From Auricularia sp. M13 (lineage: Eukaryota > Basidiomycota > Agaricomycetes > Auriculariales > Auriculariaceae), in NCBI GenBank assembly GCA_037042915.1, contig CM073201.1, forward strand, positions 1,550,001 to 1,614,000: a DNA stretch of 64,000 nucleotides. Direction: 5' to 3'. The translations under genes and the position numbers were made by a program. The notes beneath the pieces were generated by a model. That model made no database searches and had not been told where the DNA came from. It saw only the letters and a list, made by a program, of their open reading frames with translations. This document shows, piece after piece, positions 50,658 to 62,025 of the stretch (position 1 is the stretch's first letter; each line of letters begins with the position of its first letter).

Positions 50658-50848
50658 CTTAGCTAGCTGGAAGGAGCGGAGGCCAGCTCCTCGTGAGGAG
50701 TAAAGAAGAGAGTGAGGAAGAGACAAAAAGGGCTGGACGCCGGCAGTGGTCGAACGAAGAAAAGAAACAGTGGGCAATGGTTTCCCCCGGAGGTCCGACA
50801 ACAATGGCCGAGACCCGCACAATATGTACACACAGTCCATGACGACCA

Positions 50849-53800
50849 TCACAACGCCTCAACAGCCTTGTACGCTGCCCCGGACTTGATCCTGCTACGT
50901 ATCCTAGCGCGACGCAGCATTCGCGCAATGCGCAACGATCCCCATCGTTCGAAGCTGACGCAAAGCGCAACATTTACCAGCACCACGCTGAGCAACGTCC
51001 ACTTCGCCTCCCTTGGTAACGGCATTAATTCGAGCAGTACCACCATTGACTGCGGCGGTGAAAGCAGCAGCAATGTGCTAAATGCGGATAATATCAGGAT
51101 CGCGAGCATGAGCCAGCCTTGATAGAGGAGTTGGGTCAGAATCAAGATCATTCGGAAAGAAAACGATGCCGACCATTACTCCACATAGGCTTTCGGTACG
51201 GAGGTCCAATACTGAAGACTGCGGCGACCAAGATATACTGGAAGCAGGATACGAGGAACAGCACCGAGTTCTCGTAGTTATTCGTCTCGAGCTTGCCATT
51301 CACGCCTTCTGTGGGCGGAGGCTCATACCTTCGTCACATCAGCCAAATAACATCTGCCTCGCCACCCCTGGAGAGCACGTACCACTCCTGTTGCCTTGTC
51401 CAGAAGAATGCCCAGAATTGAACTGCGCTCGTGATCACGATCTGACCAACAATGCTCACGAGCACTTTGCGGGACACCAAACTCGCCGTCGGTCGTTTGG
51501 GATGAATTCGGTCGTACGGCAGTGTTCGCCCCACTGTATAATTTCTCAAATTCCAGATCGCTTTAGCAGTGGACGGCGAGACTTACTGGCGATAGCAATC
51601 GGAATGATGATGAACAGGTCGATGTACAGGAACTGCACAGGGGCAATAAGACTTCGCCGTCGCCATCCCATTGATAAGGCACCCACCTGGAAGTCTCCAA
51701 GGGAGGACGCGAAAGAGTACAGTAGCGTGATAGTTGTGAACTGTATCAGCGAGTACAATGCCCTAAAAACAGGGTTAGGACTGAGCGCGGCACCAGCGAG
51801 AGGGGGCAAACATGTATTTGAAGCAGCTGAAGCTGGTAACAAGGGCGGCGCGACCCTCCTTGATGACCTCAATCATACATCCTATGTCAGGTGTGCGACT
51901 GGTAAACGGCGCGGCCACAGAAGCTTCTGCCTCAGACAAAGATAGACCGACGTCGGCAGCTTTCAATGCGCCGCAATCATTGGCACCGTCTCCGCAGAAA
52001 GCGACAGTGTAACCGAGGGCCTGTAGGCGCTCGACCAGCTCGTGCTTCTCGTCTGGAGACATCCGTGCGAAAATCTGGGCCTTAACAAGCATCTACAAAT
52101 ATAAACAATGAGCTGACGGTTCACAATATAGAAAATTTGTACCCTTTGCAGTGTCTCCAGAGGCGCGTAGTTGATCATCCATCTGAACACGTCGCCCGTG
52201 ATAGCGAGCGTATAATCATGGTTCCCAAGTTCTTCTTGTCCATGGTGGGAGGGAGGCGGCAAAGGGCGCAGACTATAATCGTCCAGCGTCAATGCCTCAT
52301 CGTCTACACTCGTCCATTCGAGCTTCGCTAGGGGCGTGTGTACGTTTCCTGGAAAAGGATCAATAACAACGCCACAGAATGACTGAGTAGGAGTCTAACT
52401 GACCTTGTGCAAATGAAGGCACGAAGATGTGGGCGGACTGACTGACCATGCCACATTCGCGTGCAACGCTCACGGCTGTCCGAGGATTGTCGCCGGTACA
52501 CATACGACATGCTAAATGTGCAGCCCGCAGCGTTTGGATAGCAGGCGGTGTTCCAGACTTAATCTTGTTCTCGAAGATTATGAGCCCTAAGAAGCGCAGA
52601 CCTGATTCGGCCTGTTCCCTGGAAAAGGCTCAGATGAAGGAATCGGTATTGCAAATGGTTGCTATACCTCTTCAGTTTCTGCGCCTTAAGCCAAGTGAGA
52701 CCCTCGATACTCTTGCCAGCGATGGCAATAACGCGGTATCCGCGTCTAGTATAGTACGAGAGCAGGTCGTCATAATCGCTCGGGACTGCAAGATAGGTCA
52801 GCCTTCAAGCCACCCTGTGCATCACACTCACATGAATCAGCTTCACATATATCTGCCATAACCTCCGGTGCACCCTTGACATAAATTTCCATCGACGAGC
52901 TCTTGAGTCGCTTGACAATCACGCTCATTCTGCGCAAAGACGAGACGAAGTCAAACGTGCGGATGACTCCCAACTCGAGGAAGTGTGCATGTCGCCCTGC
53001 GCGAAGCGCGTCCTCGAGCCTAAACTGTGAGGCGCCGTCGGGGCGCACAACGATTTGAACGAGCGCCGACGGTCGATCCACGCCAGGCTTTGCGCTCGGT
53101 TTCGGTCCCGTAACTGGCCCCTCTTGGATTGTCCAACCTGTGAATCCAAACATCTTCGCGTCCAACGGATCGCCGATCGGCTCGCCATTAACAACCTTGA
53201 GGGCATGGCAGGTAGCGATCGCGTACAGGAACGTCGCCTTGCCCGTTCCGAGCGGGAGGTCGTGGACGTCGGTGATTAATTCGCCGAACTGCTCGCTTGA
53301 GCGTTCGGGAACGCGTACGCCGAGGATATCGAGCCCGTCCTCGGTTAGCGTACCCGTCTTGTCGAAACAAGCCACGTTCACCTTGCCGCCTACATTGACT
53401 CGGTTGGGCGATATACAGAAGATGCCGTTCTTGCGCAGACGCGCAATCGCAAAGCTCGTCCCGATCGACAGCGTAGCAGGTAGCGCGGGCGGTACAACGA
53501 TCGTGATGAGGTCAAGCGCACGCAGGATAATCGTATGAAATTTAACCTAAGGGGCCAAACATGTTAAGGCTGCTCTACATTCAATATGAACCACGTACCC
53601 CAAGCCTAATGAATTGCACCGCAGATGCCATGAATCCAAGACCAGCGATGCCAGCGAGGACGACAATAAACCGCATGGAGTCCCGGTAGAACTTGAACCC
53701 CATTGGCTTAGGGAACAACATGGAGCGTACTAAAGCGCCCTTTGTGGTATTGAATCCTGCGAGAAATTAAGAGCTGATGATGAGTGACATCTGGTGCTTA

Positions 53801-56079
53801 CCCGTGCGAACGACCATTACAACAGCAGGACTCGCATCGTCTCCACCTGCCCCGCGAACACGAATAATGCGTGTACCAGCGTACAAAAATCCTTTAGCCA
53901 TTTCTGCACTGATCTCGCGCCCTTCTCGCCATTCCGCGAGCGTGCTGTCTTTGATGGGCGTCTTGCTGACAGGCACACTTTCGCCCGTCAGCATACTTTC
54001 GTTCACTATCGCATCTCCGGATAGCAACAGCATGTCCGCGGGGACGATGGCTAGGTCTGGATGCATAAGATTGACAAGGTCTCCGGGAACCAGGTTCTCA
54101 GAGTCGATAGTCTCCCCTGCGCAAGCTTGAGTCACTCTGCTTCCACAAAGAGAATGCTGGAACGACACCCACATTTTCCGTCAATGAATACTCCAACAGG
54201 GCACGAAAATCGCGACATTTCTCGCAATCTCTTGATGGTCTAGATGATGGGCATGAGCGACTGGAGTTGCTGGAAATCGACGTACCTGCAGTGTGTCTAA
54301 TAGTGTGGTGAAGATGCTAAATATCGAGATGAGAGCAATGCAAAAAGCATAATAATAATAGTCGTCGATGGACCAAAGGATGATACTGGCAATCTGGAAG
54401 ACATAGAATGGATGGATAACCTATCGGGGTGAGCTCTCCCTATGAAGATGGCGGAGCAGTCGGACATACTTCGTCCACCAGCAGCGACCCGACGCTTTTG
54501 CCTTTGATGTCTATCACGTTGTTGCCGAAGAGAGTCAGTCTTTGCTGACGAGTCGCTTTCGTCAAGCCAGCATGGAGTGCGGCAACAGTCGTCCAATTTT
54601 GGTCTCTCCAGTCCCTGCGCGATAATCAGGATGTAGTATGCGTGGCATCCCACAAAGACGCGCCTTGCGAGACTGTATAGACCTGTGCGTGGATCGAGCA
54701 CGAAGCGCAGGTAACGGAAGTCGATCAGATTCAACTCGTGGAGAACAAAGTCGTCGTCATGCGCAGACCCTTGGCCGGTACCATTCGAGGCCACGTCTGT
54801 CAGCTTCACCGCGGAGGAGCGCGTCGGCGTGAGATGACCCGATGATCGTGACGCGGGCATCGGAAGACTGGGGGTGGACGCCTTCGGAAACACGGTCTTG
54901 ATGCTATAGCCGTATTGTATACTCTCGATAGGGAATACGAAAATGTCTCGCGAAGCTGTCTGAAGATTATAAGCGTCCGTAGGAGGGTTCTGAGCATTAA
55001 CTGACCTCCACGACGATGAACCCACGGTCGATTTCCTTGAATGCCTTCTCTCGCGCGACAAAACGCAACCATAGCGTCGGAATCCAGTGTCCTAGTAATG
55101 CAAGGGTGCCAAGTGAAGCGACACATCCAGCACGCCAGAGCCATTTCCGCACGCCGTCAGGATAGTACCCAACGAAGCGGATGGTGCTGTCCTCGTCCGC
55201 GATATATATCGTTTGACGGCTCGGTGGGCCACTAAATGGTGTCGGGCCATCGGGGAGGAAGCTTGGGTGCTGGTCTTCCTCGATGTCTATGCGCGTGTCG
55301 CCGAAGAGTGGGTCGCCTGTCATCATAGGCAGGTCTCCGCCGTCCGACGCGTAGCCAGGGTCGCTGGCGGCGTAGTCGAGGTCGCGCTCGTCTTCCTGAC
55401 GGTGCTCCTCCATTATGAGCGAGTCGTCCTCCGAGTACTCCTCGGCTGACGAATATCCCCAGCGCTCGTCGCCCGAGTCCTCATCGGCCTCCGATGCCGC
55501 GCGCGAGCTGCGCCTCCCACGCGACGACGCCGACGAGCGACGCGATAGAGACGGCGCGCGGCTAGGAGACTCCAATACCATAGACGAGCGCCCGAATAGG
55601 TGGGCAATGTTTTCGAAGAACGACCTGGGCTCGAGCTCGACGCTGTCCTCCGTTTCGCCCGTGACGCGTCTGCGCAGGCTCCTACGCGACGAAGAGCGCG
55701 TCGGGGAGAGGTCGTCCTCTCCGTCAGACACGGCCAAGTCGTCGTCGTCGCCGCCGATAGAGACGGCCTGGCTGTCAGTGCTTTGCCGCCGTGTCCTGCT
55801 CAGGCTCGGCCGCGAGGCCTCGGACACGCCGCTGTGGCGACGTCCGTGGCTGGACCTGCTCATCCTACGCGCCATAGGGCGCTCGTGAATCATGCTCGTC
55901 GCGCTGGTCGGCACCGTCACATTGCTGGGCCCACCGAAGATGGCAGTATCCAGTTCGTCACCGTAGGACGTGCCCAACTGCGATTCACGCCGCTTCTTTC
56001 GCGCTGCAGACGCTGCATTCTCGATGTCCACGGCCGACGCGCCTTCGGTATAGTCATGCGAAAGCCGCTGGTCAGCCAT
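50849..56079 (-). CDS. YPK9: P5B-type P-type ATPase (Ypk9/ATP13A2-like)
   Basis: The start is ATG 56079 ([20 protein letters not shown]). A Ser/Arg/acid-rich cytosolic N-terminus of about 250 residues precedes the first helices ([20 protein letters not shown]). The core carries [40 protein letters not shown] (TGES phosphatase loop), [40 protein letters not shown] (phosphorylated Asp), and, near 51.9-52.0 kb, [20 protein letters not shown]. The PPALP motif in helix 4 marks subgroup P5B; P5A has PPELP. Helices continue to a C-terminal [20 protein letters not shown] and TGA 50851-50849. P5B pumps (yeast Ypk9, human ATP13A2) sit in vacuole or lysosome membranes and export polyamines. Introns of about 50 nt interrupt it. 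It is the largest transporter here. Confidence 0.92.
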
Positions 56080-56293
56080 ACCTGTGGTTGACGCTTGGGA
56101 GCGACAAATACGGTTCCAAGATATGACGGCACTCCGAGTGGCAGAGCGCGCCTCGGACCGGATTGGATGTACATCTTATCGCCGAGCACTCAAGGCCAAC
56201 GATGAAATACGGCATAGGTATCCTAAATGTCCAGCGTGCAGGCCTATGTACATCAAATGCAGGGAATAAAAAGAGCATAAAACCGTTCAATCT

Positions 56294-57240
56294 CTAACCG
56301 AACCACTTCCATATGAAGTAGAAGCACACGAACGTGAATATCGCGCCAACAAAGAAGATAATTGTATCCTGCTTGCTGCAAGAGGATGTTAGCACAAGGG
56401 ACATTACATGCATAGCAAAATTCGAACCTGCGCTTCTCAATCCACCCAATGACATTCCGACTGAGGCCCAGAGTGTTGGCGGCGTCCAACAGCCGCCTAT
56501 GCGTTCCTTTGAGGACATTGCGCTGGTCGACGAGGTTATCCAGCACTTCGCGGCCCTGCATAATGAACGAGTCGATCTGGCTCTCTGCGTTGCCCAGGAA
56601 GGTGTGCTCGCGCAGCGCATGGTCTTCCCGCAGCACAGGGGTCGGTCCGAACGACGGCGTCGGCGTGCGGAACGGCGACTCGGACGCGGTGCCCACTGGA
56701 GAAGTCGCGCTCAGTCGTTGTCGCGCGCTGGACCCGGACGGCGCGCCGTTCGGGGCCCCCAACAACGCGCTTCTGTCTTCGGCCGCCCGCTGCAAAGCAG
56801 CCAAATCAGCTGGGGCTCAGCAACATGAGAACGACGACGAACCGCACTGGTCGCCTGCAGCTTGTATCTCTCAAACTGGGAGCGCAGCTCCGCATAGTCG
56901 CTCCTGAATTTCTGGACGCGCCTAGAGTGTATAGACAGCGTAGTGTGAGAGGCAGGCTGCCAGTTCAACGGGCGCAGACGTACATTTGCGCCTTCTCCTG
57001 CTTAGCCTTGATCATCTCCCGCTTGGCCATCGAGTCGTAATCCTCCACAGTCCGGTTCAGCGCAGCCAGCGACGCCGCAATCTGCCCTGCGAATGCGCGC
57101 AATGAGCGTGTGATCCTGCGCCGCCAGACATGCCAACACAAACCTTGCAGCGCTGTCGACGAGTCGCCATCGCGCATACGGTCCAGGTCTGCCTGGAGAG
57201 ATGTCGTCTGCCGCACACCCAGGGAGTATAGCGAATTCAT
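56294..57240 (-). CDS. BOS1: Golgi SNARE Bos1 (membrin/GOSR2)
   Basis: The start is ATG 57240 (MNSLYSLGVRQTTSLQADLD). After introns come LNRTVEDYDSMAKREMIKAK and VQKFRSDYAELRSQFERYKL of the regulatory helical bundle. A Ser/Pro linker (SPFRTPTPSFGPTPVLRED) precedes the SNARE motif: ESQIDSFIMQGREVLDNLVD, QRNVLKGTHRRLLDAANTLG, LSRNVIGWIEKR. A final intron joins KQDTIIFFVGAIFTFVCFYF, the C-terminal membrane anchor, ending IWKWFG with TAG 56296-56294. Bos1 is the Qb-SNARE for ER-to-Golgi vesicle fusion with Sed5, Bet1 and Sec22. All diagnostic blocks are present and in order. It lies head to tail with the P5B ATPase, about 200 bp upstream of it. Confidence 0.9.
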
Positions 57241-57592
57241 TGGGGAAATGTAATCGTGAGTCGTGAACGAAGAGCGTGAAACTGGGTTCGAGCGGTGTGC
57301 GAAACGTGTCACCCGTCAGCGCGTCAGCCGCCAGCACGTCGCGTCTGCACAATAACAGTATTAGGCATGACTTTTCATCTATTACTTATTATGAATATTG
57401 TAGTAGCTATGCAAATACTCGGGAAATGGGGAAAGTTGTGATGCTACAAATCCACGCACGAGATGTTGGATACATGCCACTATGGATACAGGAGGAAATG
57501 GACGACGCAGAGACTGGGAATGCCTGGAGGGATGCGAAAAGGACTGCGAGGCAATAGGCTCTGATGTAGGTGGTACTTTGTGCGCGAGAAGT

Positions 57593-58377
57593 TCAAAGTC
57601 CAAAATTGTCGACAATAGGCGAAACCTCGCCTCCTGAGCTGAGCTGGTGCCAGAAGATGCCTCCCTCGCGCTGAGCGGGTCGAGGTGACAGTCCCGGCCA
57701 AAGAGGAGGACACTTCGGAGCGAGACGTCGCACGGTGGCAACTACGTCTTCGCTGTGGAATACGAATCGATGCCCATTCGCCGTTCCACTCGACGCACCG
57801 CTGCACTGGCTGCACTATATGAACTGTCAACAACAATCTGGGAGTCAAAACGGAACCACCTACGGGTGCGACGATGAAGTAGCCCACGCTGTCGTCCACA
57901 ACCGTGGCAGTGGAGAGTCTGGGTTAGACACGCGCAAGTGCGGAGCGGTGGTCCTGCGAGGTGAGGCTCTTCCGGCGCTACGGCCGTGAGTGGCGAGCAG
58001 TTCCGCGGGATCGCATCTGTAGAGTATAGCGCCAGGCCTGGACGCAAGAGCAGCACGGCCTGTGCACGAGAATCAGCGTCAACCCACGCGAGGCTTGCAA
58101 GGAATGACTTCGGGCGAACCTTCATACCACGGTTCGAAAACAGCATGTCGCAATGCTTGCAGCGTATGATGAACACCTGCTGCACGACTGGTGTGGATGT
58201 GCGCTCGGTGTTGTAGTGCTGGTAATGGCCGTCGAATGGTGTGGCTACCGGCCAGGGGTAGGAGTACGTCGGTGGAGCATCGAGCTCACGAAAGGAGATG
58301 GACACGTCCACAGGACTGTACGACACCAGCTGCGGCAGCGGTGGGCTCTGTGGGTCTGGTGCGTGTATGAACGGCAT
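57593..58377 (-). CDS. FAM72-like Cys-rich protein, with one apparent frame break
   Basis: The start is ATG 58377 (MPFIHAPDPQSPPLPQ). After a Pro/Tyr-rich leader comes QQVFIIRCKHCDMLFSNRGM. A 60-nt intron gives KAVLLLRPGLALYSTDAIPR and TCACLTQTLHCHGCG. The next block, VGYFIVAP, lies one frame over. It is followed by a 49-nt intron (donor GTAGGT) and CSQCSGASSGTANGHRFVFH, SEDVVATVRRLAP, ending SPIVDNFGL with TGA 57595-57593. The pairs CxxC, CHGCG, PCSQC and NGHRFVFHS match FAM72, a family known mainly from animals as a binding partner of UNG2; a zinc-ribbon fold is inferred. The 7 nt between GGA (CHGCG) and GTG (VGYF) at about 57888-57905 should be a multiple of three, which suggests a 1-nt indel. 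Confidence 0.72.
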
Positions 58378-58778
58378 GGTGCCTATGAATGCGTGTGCGG
58401 TGTGCGTGCGTGCGCCGGTGGTATGCGACGCGGTAAAGATAGATAGAGTGGAATGGGGATAGGGGCTGCAAGACGAGGCCGTCCGAAGAAGTGGCGTTTA
58501 GCCGTTACACCAAACTTGCCAGCTTTCACCCTGGAGCGCCTGAACTGGCCTCCTGACTATCTGGGAGGATCTCGAGCATCCCTGCAAGCAGCTGCGGGCC
58601 CAAAGCGAGCTGGAGCACGGATGCCTCCCTATCGCCACCCGTCATCGAGCGCGCGGCAAACACGACCCACCCGCCTGCCCCCACGCTTAAGGCCGGGGCA
58701 AACGAGTGGTTCGCCTCACCTTGACGAGCTTCACGCCCACCACCCACTGTACACCATTATCCGCGCAGATTACTCGCG

Positions 58779-59891
58779 ATGGAGCCCATGATGCGCCCGA
58801 CGGCCGCGCCGAACAACCTGGATCGGTGGCGCGAGGAACAGGATCGACTCGCTGAGCAGCGCGAGATGGAGGAGCTGATGCGCAAGCTGGAGGCCAAGAA
58901 GCTTGAGACGCGCAAATGGGTGCTCGATCAGGCGCGATTCGACCATTGCCGCCCCTCGCACGAGCGTCGCGCGACTGCGTTGACCGTGCCACGCAGCATG
59001 ACGCCGGGGCAGGGCCCCGTGGTGCGGGCGCGGAGCCAGACGCCGACGGGGCGCAGCAGGACGCCTGGCGCGTCCTCGCAGCACGCGACTGCTGGATCGA
59101 ACGCGACGGGACTGGCAATGCCGCAGCGGCCACCGGCAGCACGTCGAGCCACCGAAATCAGCCCAGCCATCCATGGCGCGCGCACGACGACTCCAACACC
59201 CAGCGGGCATGGGCACGCGAGACCGCGCCCGGCCCTGCAGCGCAGCGCGACCGTCAACGTGGGATCTGGCATCCCCATCCCCATCCACGCGGCTGAGCGG
59301 TTCTCGCCCGAGATTGAGGAGATGCGCACGGCGGCGGTGAACTGGATGTACGATTGGCGGCAGACGGACGAGGAGCTGCGACGGCGCGCAGAGGCAGAGG
59401 AGGCCAAAACACGGGCCTTACAGGACTCTGTGCGGCGCGAGATGAAGCGGATGGAGGCGAAGCTGGGGCCGCCGACGCCGCAGGCGACGGATGACGAGGT
59501 TGAGCTGCAGGAGCAGACGCGCCGGAGACTGAGCATGGAGCTGCGCATGTCCCGCGCATTTACGACGTACCAGGACAAGTGGGCCCTGCTCGCCGCGGCC
59601 GTGCCAGAGCCGGGCTCGCTCTCGTTCAGGACGATTCCCTGGCCGATGGCCACGCAGCCGGCCAGCGCGGACGACATCACGCTCATGGCCGTGTCGTCCT
59701 TCCTGCTGTCGCCGGCGCATTCGCACGGCAAGTCTACGCGGCAGCGGGCGCGCGAGGCCCTGCGCGTCTGGCACCCCGACAAGTGGTTTGCGACCTGGCT
59801 GCCGCGCGTGCGGAACGAGGACCAGGCCATGGTCATGGACGGCGTCAACGCCGTCGCCCACCACCTCAACGCCCTGGCGAAGAGCGCATGA
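58779..59891 (+). CDS. NFKBIL1-like protein with C-terminal HPD helix
   Basis: This is a single exon from ATG 58779 to TGA 59889-59891, 370 residues; it is one of few intronless genes here. The N-terminus is a charged helix (REEQDRLAEQREMEELMRKL). A basic Ser/Thr/Pro region follows (TPGQGPVVRARSQTPTGRSR). A second long charged helix (EELRRRAEAEEAKTRALQDS) leads to a compact end: AFTTYQDKWALLAAAVPEPG, SLSFRTIPWPM, ITLMAVSSFLLSP, RQRAREALRVWHPDKWFATW, ending VNAVAHHLNALAKS. The order IPWP, then a helix, then RWHPD(K/R), then a closing helix resembles the C-terminus of NF-kappa-B inhibitor-like 1, which has a J-domain-like HPD. Agaricomycetes carry many such proteins. Function is not known to me, and the J-like activity is inference. 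Confidence 0.7.
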   Translation: MEPMMRPTAAPNNLDRWREEQDRLAEQREMEELMRKLEAKKLETRKWVLDQARFDHCRPSHERRATALTVPRSMTPGQGPVVRARSQTPTGRSRTPGASSQHATAGSNATGLAMPQRPPAARRATEISPAIHGARTTTPTPSGHGHARPRPALQRSATVNVGSGIPIPIHAAERFSPEIEEMRTAAVNWMYDWRQTDEELRRRAEAEEAKTRALQDSVRREMKRMEAKLGPPTPQATDDEVELQEQTRRRLSMELRMSRAFTTYQDKWALLAAAVPEPGSLSFRTIPWPMATQPASADDITLMAVSSFLLSPAHSHGKSTRQRAREALRVWHPDKWFATWLPRVRNEDQAMVMDGVNAVAHHLNALAKSA

Positions 59892-60039
59892 GCCGTTCTG
59901 GTCGCTTGCTGTGCGCTGTACACATGTAGTTGTAGTTTTAGCGGCCTGGTACTGGCAGTGGCATTCCAGTTGAACACGCGGAGGCAAAATTTCTCAAATT
60001 TCTGGCTTACGCAGCTTTCCTTCCCATTCCGTTCCACAC

Positions 60040-61200
60040 ATGCATCGTCTCGCTCACCGCGTCCGTCCAGCGCTGCGTACACTACGCGCAGTGCACACAG
60101 GCCCGCAGGAGCCGGCAGCGGCTGCCGCGGCCAGCGGGTCCCGGGTCCCGCTATGGGGGTTAGCAGCCGTCTTCGCAGCCGGCGCTGCTGTCGGCTATAT
60201 GTCCACTGGCGATAAGAGTGTGTCTGGCTTGATGATAGCTCGCCCTCAGCTCACTCGTCTCGCATTAGAATCTTTAAGCATGACCGCCCAAATCACTCGC
60301 GAGGTTAAGCCACCTAAGCCACACGCCGAGCCAGCCGCGGCGCAGAACGCGTCCGCCGTGGAGCCCACGTCGCTGGTGGCATCTTCCATAGACGCCCCGT
60401 CAGCCGACGCGTCTGTGACGACCGACAACGCCCTTACGGAGTCGCATCCCGACGAAAAACACGCGTCCGTCGAGGTGGAAGGCGGCGACGACGCGGCGCT
60501 GGAGGGCGAGGTGCCGAAGGTCGCAGCGCCCTACGACCCAGAAACCGGAGAATTCAACTGGGACTGCCCGTGCCTCGGCGGCCTGCCCAATACCATCTGC
60601 GGAGAGCAGTTCAAGGACTCGTTCAGATGTTTCGTCAAGTCCGAGGCGGAACCCAAGGGCATGGACTGCATCGACGCGTTCAACGCCATGCAACAATGTT
60701 TCCGCGAGCATCCAGAAGTATATGCTCGAGGTGCGTCAAAAATTCTCGTCTTGGTCGTATTTCTGACTTCACGATATCCAGAAATTGAGATATATGATGA
60801 GGTGGACAAGGAAGGCGAGGGCACTGGCGCAGACTCAGAAGCGCAACTGCAGGATTCGGTAACATCGCCCAAGTCTACCGATACGACTTCCTCTCGAGCT
60901 GCTGACGATGCAGCTGCACCTGTCGAACGCCCACGAAAATCATCTGAGTCGCCTTCCGACAAGACTACTCCATCAAGCGCACCTCAACATGAGCAGCATT
61001 CGACATTATTACACAGCTCGCATTGTATCCTCCGCCACTCACTACCCATATACAGTGAAAAAATTACAGATACAATAACCCAGAATAAACCAGACAAAGG
61101 CTACTCCGCGTCCGCGGGCGACGACGATGCCTGCTTCTATGACCACGGCCCAAACAGGATCAAGAGAAAGGTCCAAGCGAATAAGTCTGGGCTGGGTTAG
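60040..61200 (+). CDS. MIA40: Mitochondrial intermembrane-space oxidoreductase Mia40
   Basis: The start is ATG 60040 ([20 protein letters not shown]), a basic presequence, followed by a helix ([19 protein letters not shown]) that would anchor it in the inner membrane. An Ala/Glu-rich spacer leads to the core: [15 protein letters not shown] holds the redox CPC (60565-60573). [11 protein letters not shown] and [11 protein letters not shown] form the twin CX9C pair. A 51-nt intron with no in-frame stop (60732-60782) joins [15 protein letters not shown]. Mia40 oxidises incoming small Cys proteins with Erv1. The reading frame then continues about 130 residues through a Ser/Asp-rich tail to TAG 61198-61200, longer than I would expect. 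The real end may be earlier through an unseen intron. The core assignment is certain. Confidence 0.9.
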   Translation: MHRLAHRVRPALRTLRAVHTGPQEPAAAAAASGSRVPLWGLAAVFAAGAAVGYMSTGDKSVSGLMIARPQLTRLALESLSMTAQITREVKPPKPHAEPAAAQNASAVEPTSLVASSIDAPSADASVTTDNALTESHPDEKHASVEVEGGDDAALEGEVPKVAAPYDPETGEFNWDCPCLGGLPNTICGEQFKDSFRCFVKSEAEPKGMDCIDAFNAMQQCFREHPEVYARGASKILVLVVFLTSRYPEIEIYDEVDKEGEGTGADSEAQLQDSVTSPKSTDTTSSRAADDAAAPVERPRKSSESPSDKTTPSSAPQHEQHSTLLHSSHCILRHSLPIYSEKITDTITQNKPDKGYSASAGDDDACFYDHGPNRIKRKVQANKSGLG

Positions 61201-61264
61201 GTGCGACGCGGTGGGCTAGACGATGCCACTGACTGATGAGGGGTAAGCGAAGGGTGAGGTTGCT

Positions 61265-61399
61265 CTATGGGTGCGAGCGGCGCGCGCGGCGGTATGTATG
61301 CCGCGGCTCAGAACGCGCGACTTGCTGCGTCTCGCCGCCCAGGAAGGCGGGCAATGCAGCTGCGGCACCGAGGAGCGTAAGAAGCGTGAACAGGCGCAT
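61265..61399 (-). CDS. Small secreted peptide candidate (44 aa)
   Basis: ATG 61399 opens a 44-codon frame ending at TAG 61267-61265. The first 17 residues, MRLFTLLTLLGAAAALP, form a textbook signal peptide with a cleavage site near AAALP-AF. The remaining peptide is short and basic (SEPRHTYRRARRSHP at its end) with paired Arg. A good TATA box lies upstream at 61485-61492. Longer overlapping frames on both strands lack such features. It could be a small secreted protein or a peptide precursor; no homologue is recognised. Confidence 0.45.
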   Translation of the reverse strand: MRLFTLLTLLGAAAALPAFLGGETQQVARSEPRHTYRRARRSHP

Positions 61400-61484
61400 G
61401 ACGAGCGACGGGGCTGAGGGCGAGAGGGTAGTGAGAGTTGCAAGGGGATTTTGTGAGCGCTGAAAGTTTGCGTCGGTGACGTGC

Positions 61485-61492
61485 CTCTTATA
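61485..61492 (-). promoter_or_regulatory. TATA box (TATAAGAG) of the small-peptide gene
   Basis: On the minus strand GCATATAAGAGGCAC contains TATAAGAG, 86-93 bp upstream of ATG 61399. That spacing is normal for a fungal TATA promoter, which supports transcription toward the small peptide. Confidence 0.5.
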
Positions 61493-61956
61493 TGCTGTCC
61501 GCCACGAATGGGCCTAGTCTGCAAAGAACAGCACGGGCCCGCCTTCCGAGACTTTAGTCTTCCTGCACTATTCGCATGCGCGCGGGGCCAAAGCGGTATA
61601 TGCGGTTTGGCGGAGCGATCACGATCGCGTATGCAGGAGGTAGCCCAGATCCATCCGGAAGGGCAGCTTGCAAAACGCCCAGCCCATCGAACAAGACACT
61701 TGCTCATCCTCTCTGTAGTTTGTTTACGTTTTGCGGTCGCTTGACGGATATGGCATAAGTGATGTATTTGTACAAACGCAGTACAACAGCGATGAAAGCA
61801 GCGGGAGCGTGCAGACGAGCTGAAAATGAGCGTCGTAACGGGTTTAAAGATCGAGTCGGCAAGTGCGCATTGGCGCGCAGCGAAAGCAAGTAAAAAGCGA
61901 TGGTATCTTAGGCGTGTGTATCCAGTCCAGTCCGGTTGGCGGCTAGGAGGGTGAAA

Positions 61957-62010
61957 GGTGAGGCGAGAGAGGCGAGAGGCGAGAGGGAGAGGGGAGAGGG
62001 AGGCTGTGAG
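61957..62010. repeat. GA-rich low-complexity tract
   Basis: The tract is built of GAGGCGAGA and GAGGGAGAG units, all purine on the plus strand apart from a few C. It begins just downstream of the stop codon of the minus-strand mucin-like gene, so it would be a CU-rich 3' untranslated element in that transcript. Confidence 0.7.
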
Positions 62011-62025
62011 AAGATAGCGAGGTCG

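Larger units (their letters stand above)
61400..62025. other. Intergenic region with promoter and purine tract
   Basis: The left part holds the small-peptide promoter. The right edge carries a GA-rich tract. Between them (about 61500-61950) only unconserved short frames occur. Confidence 0.4.
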
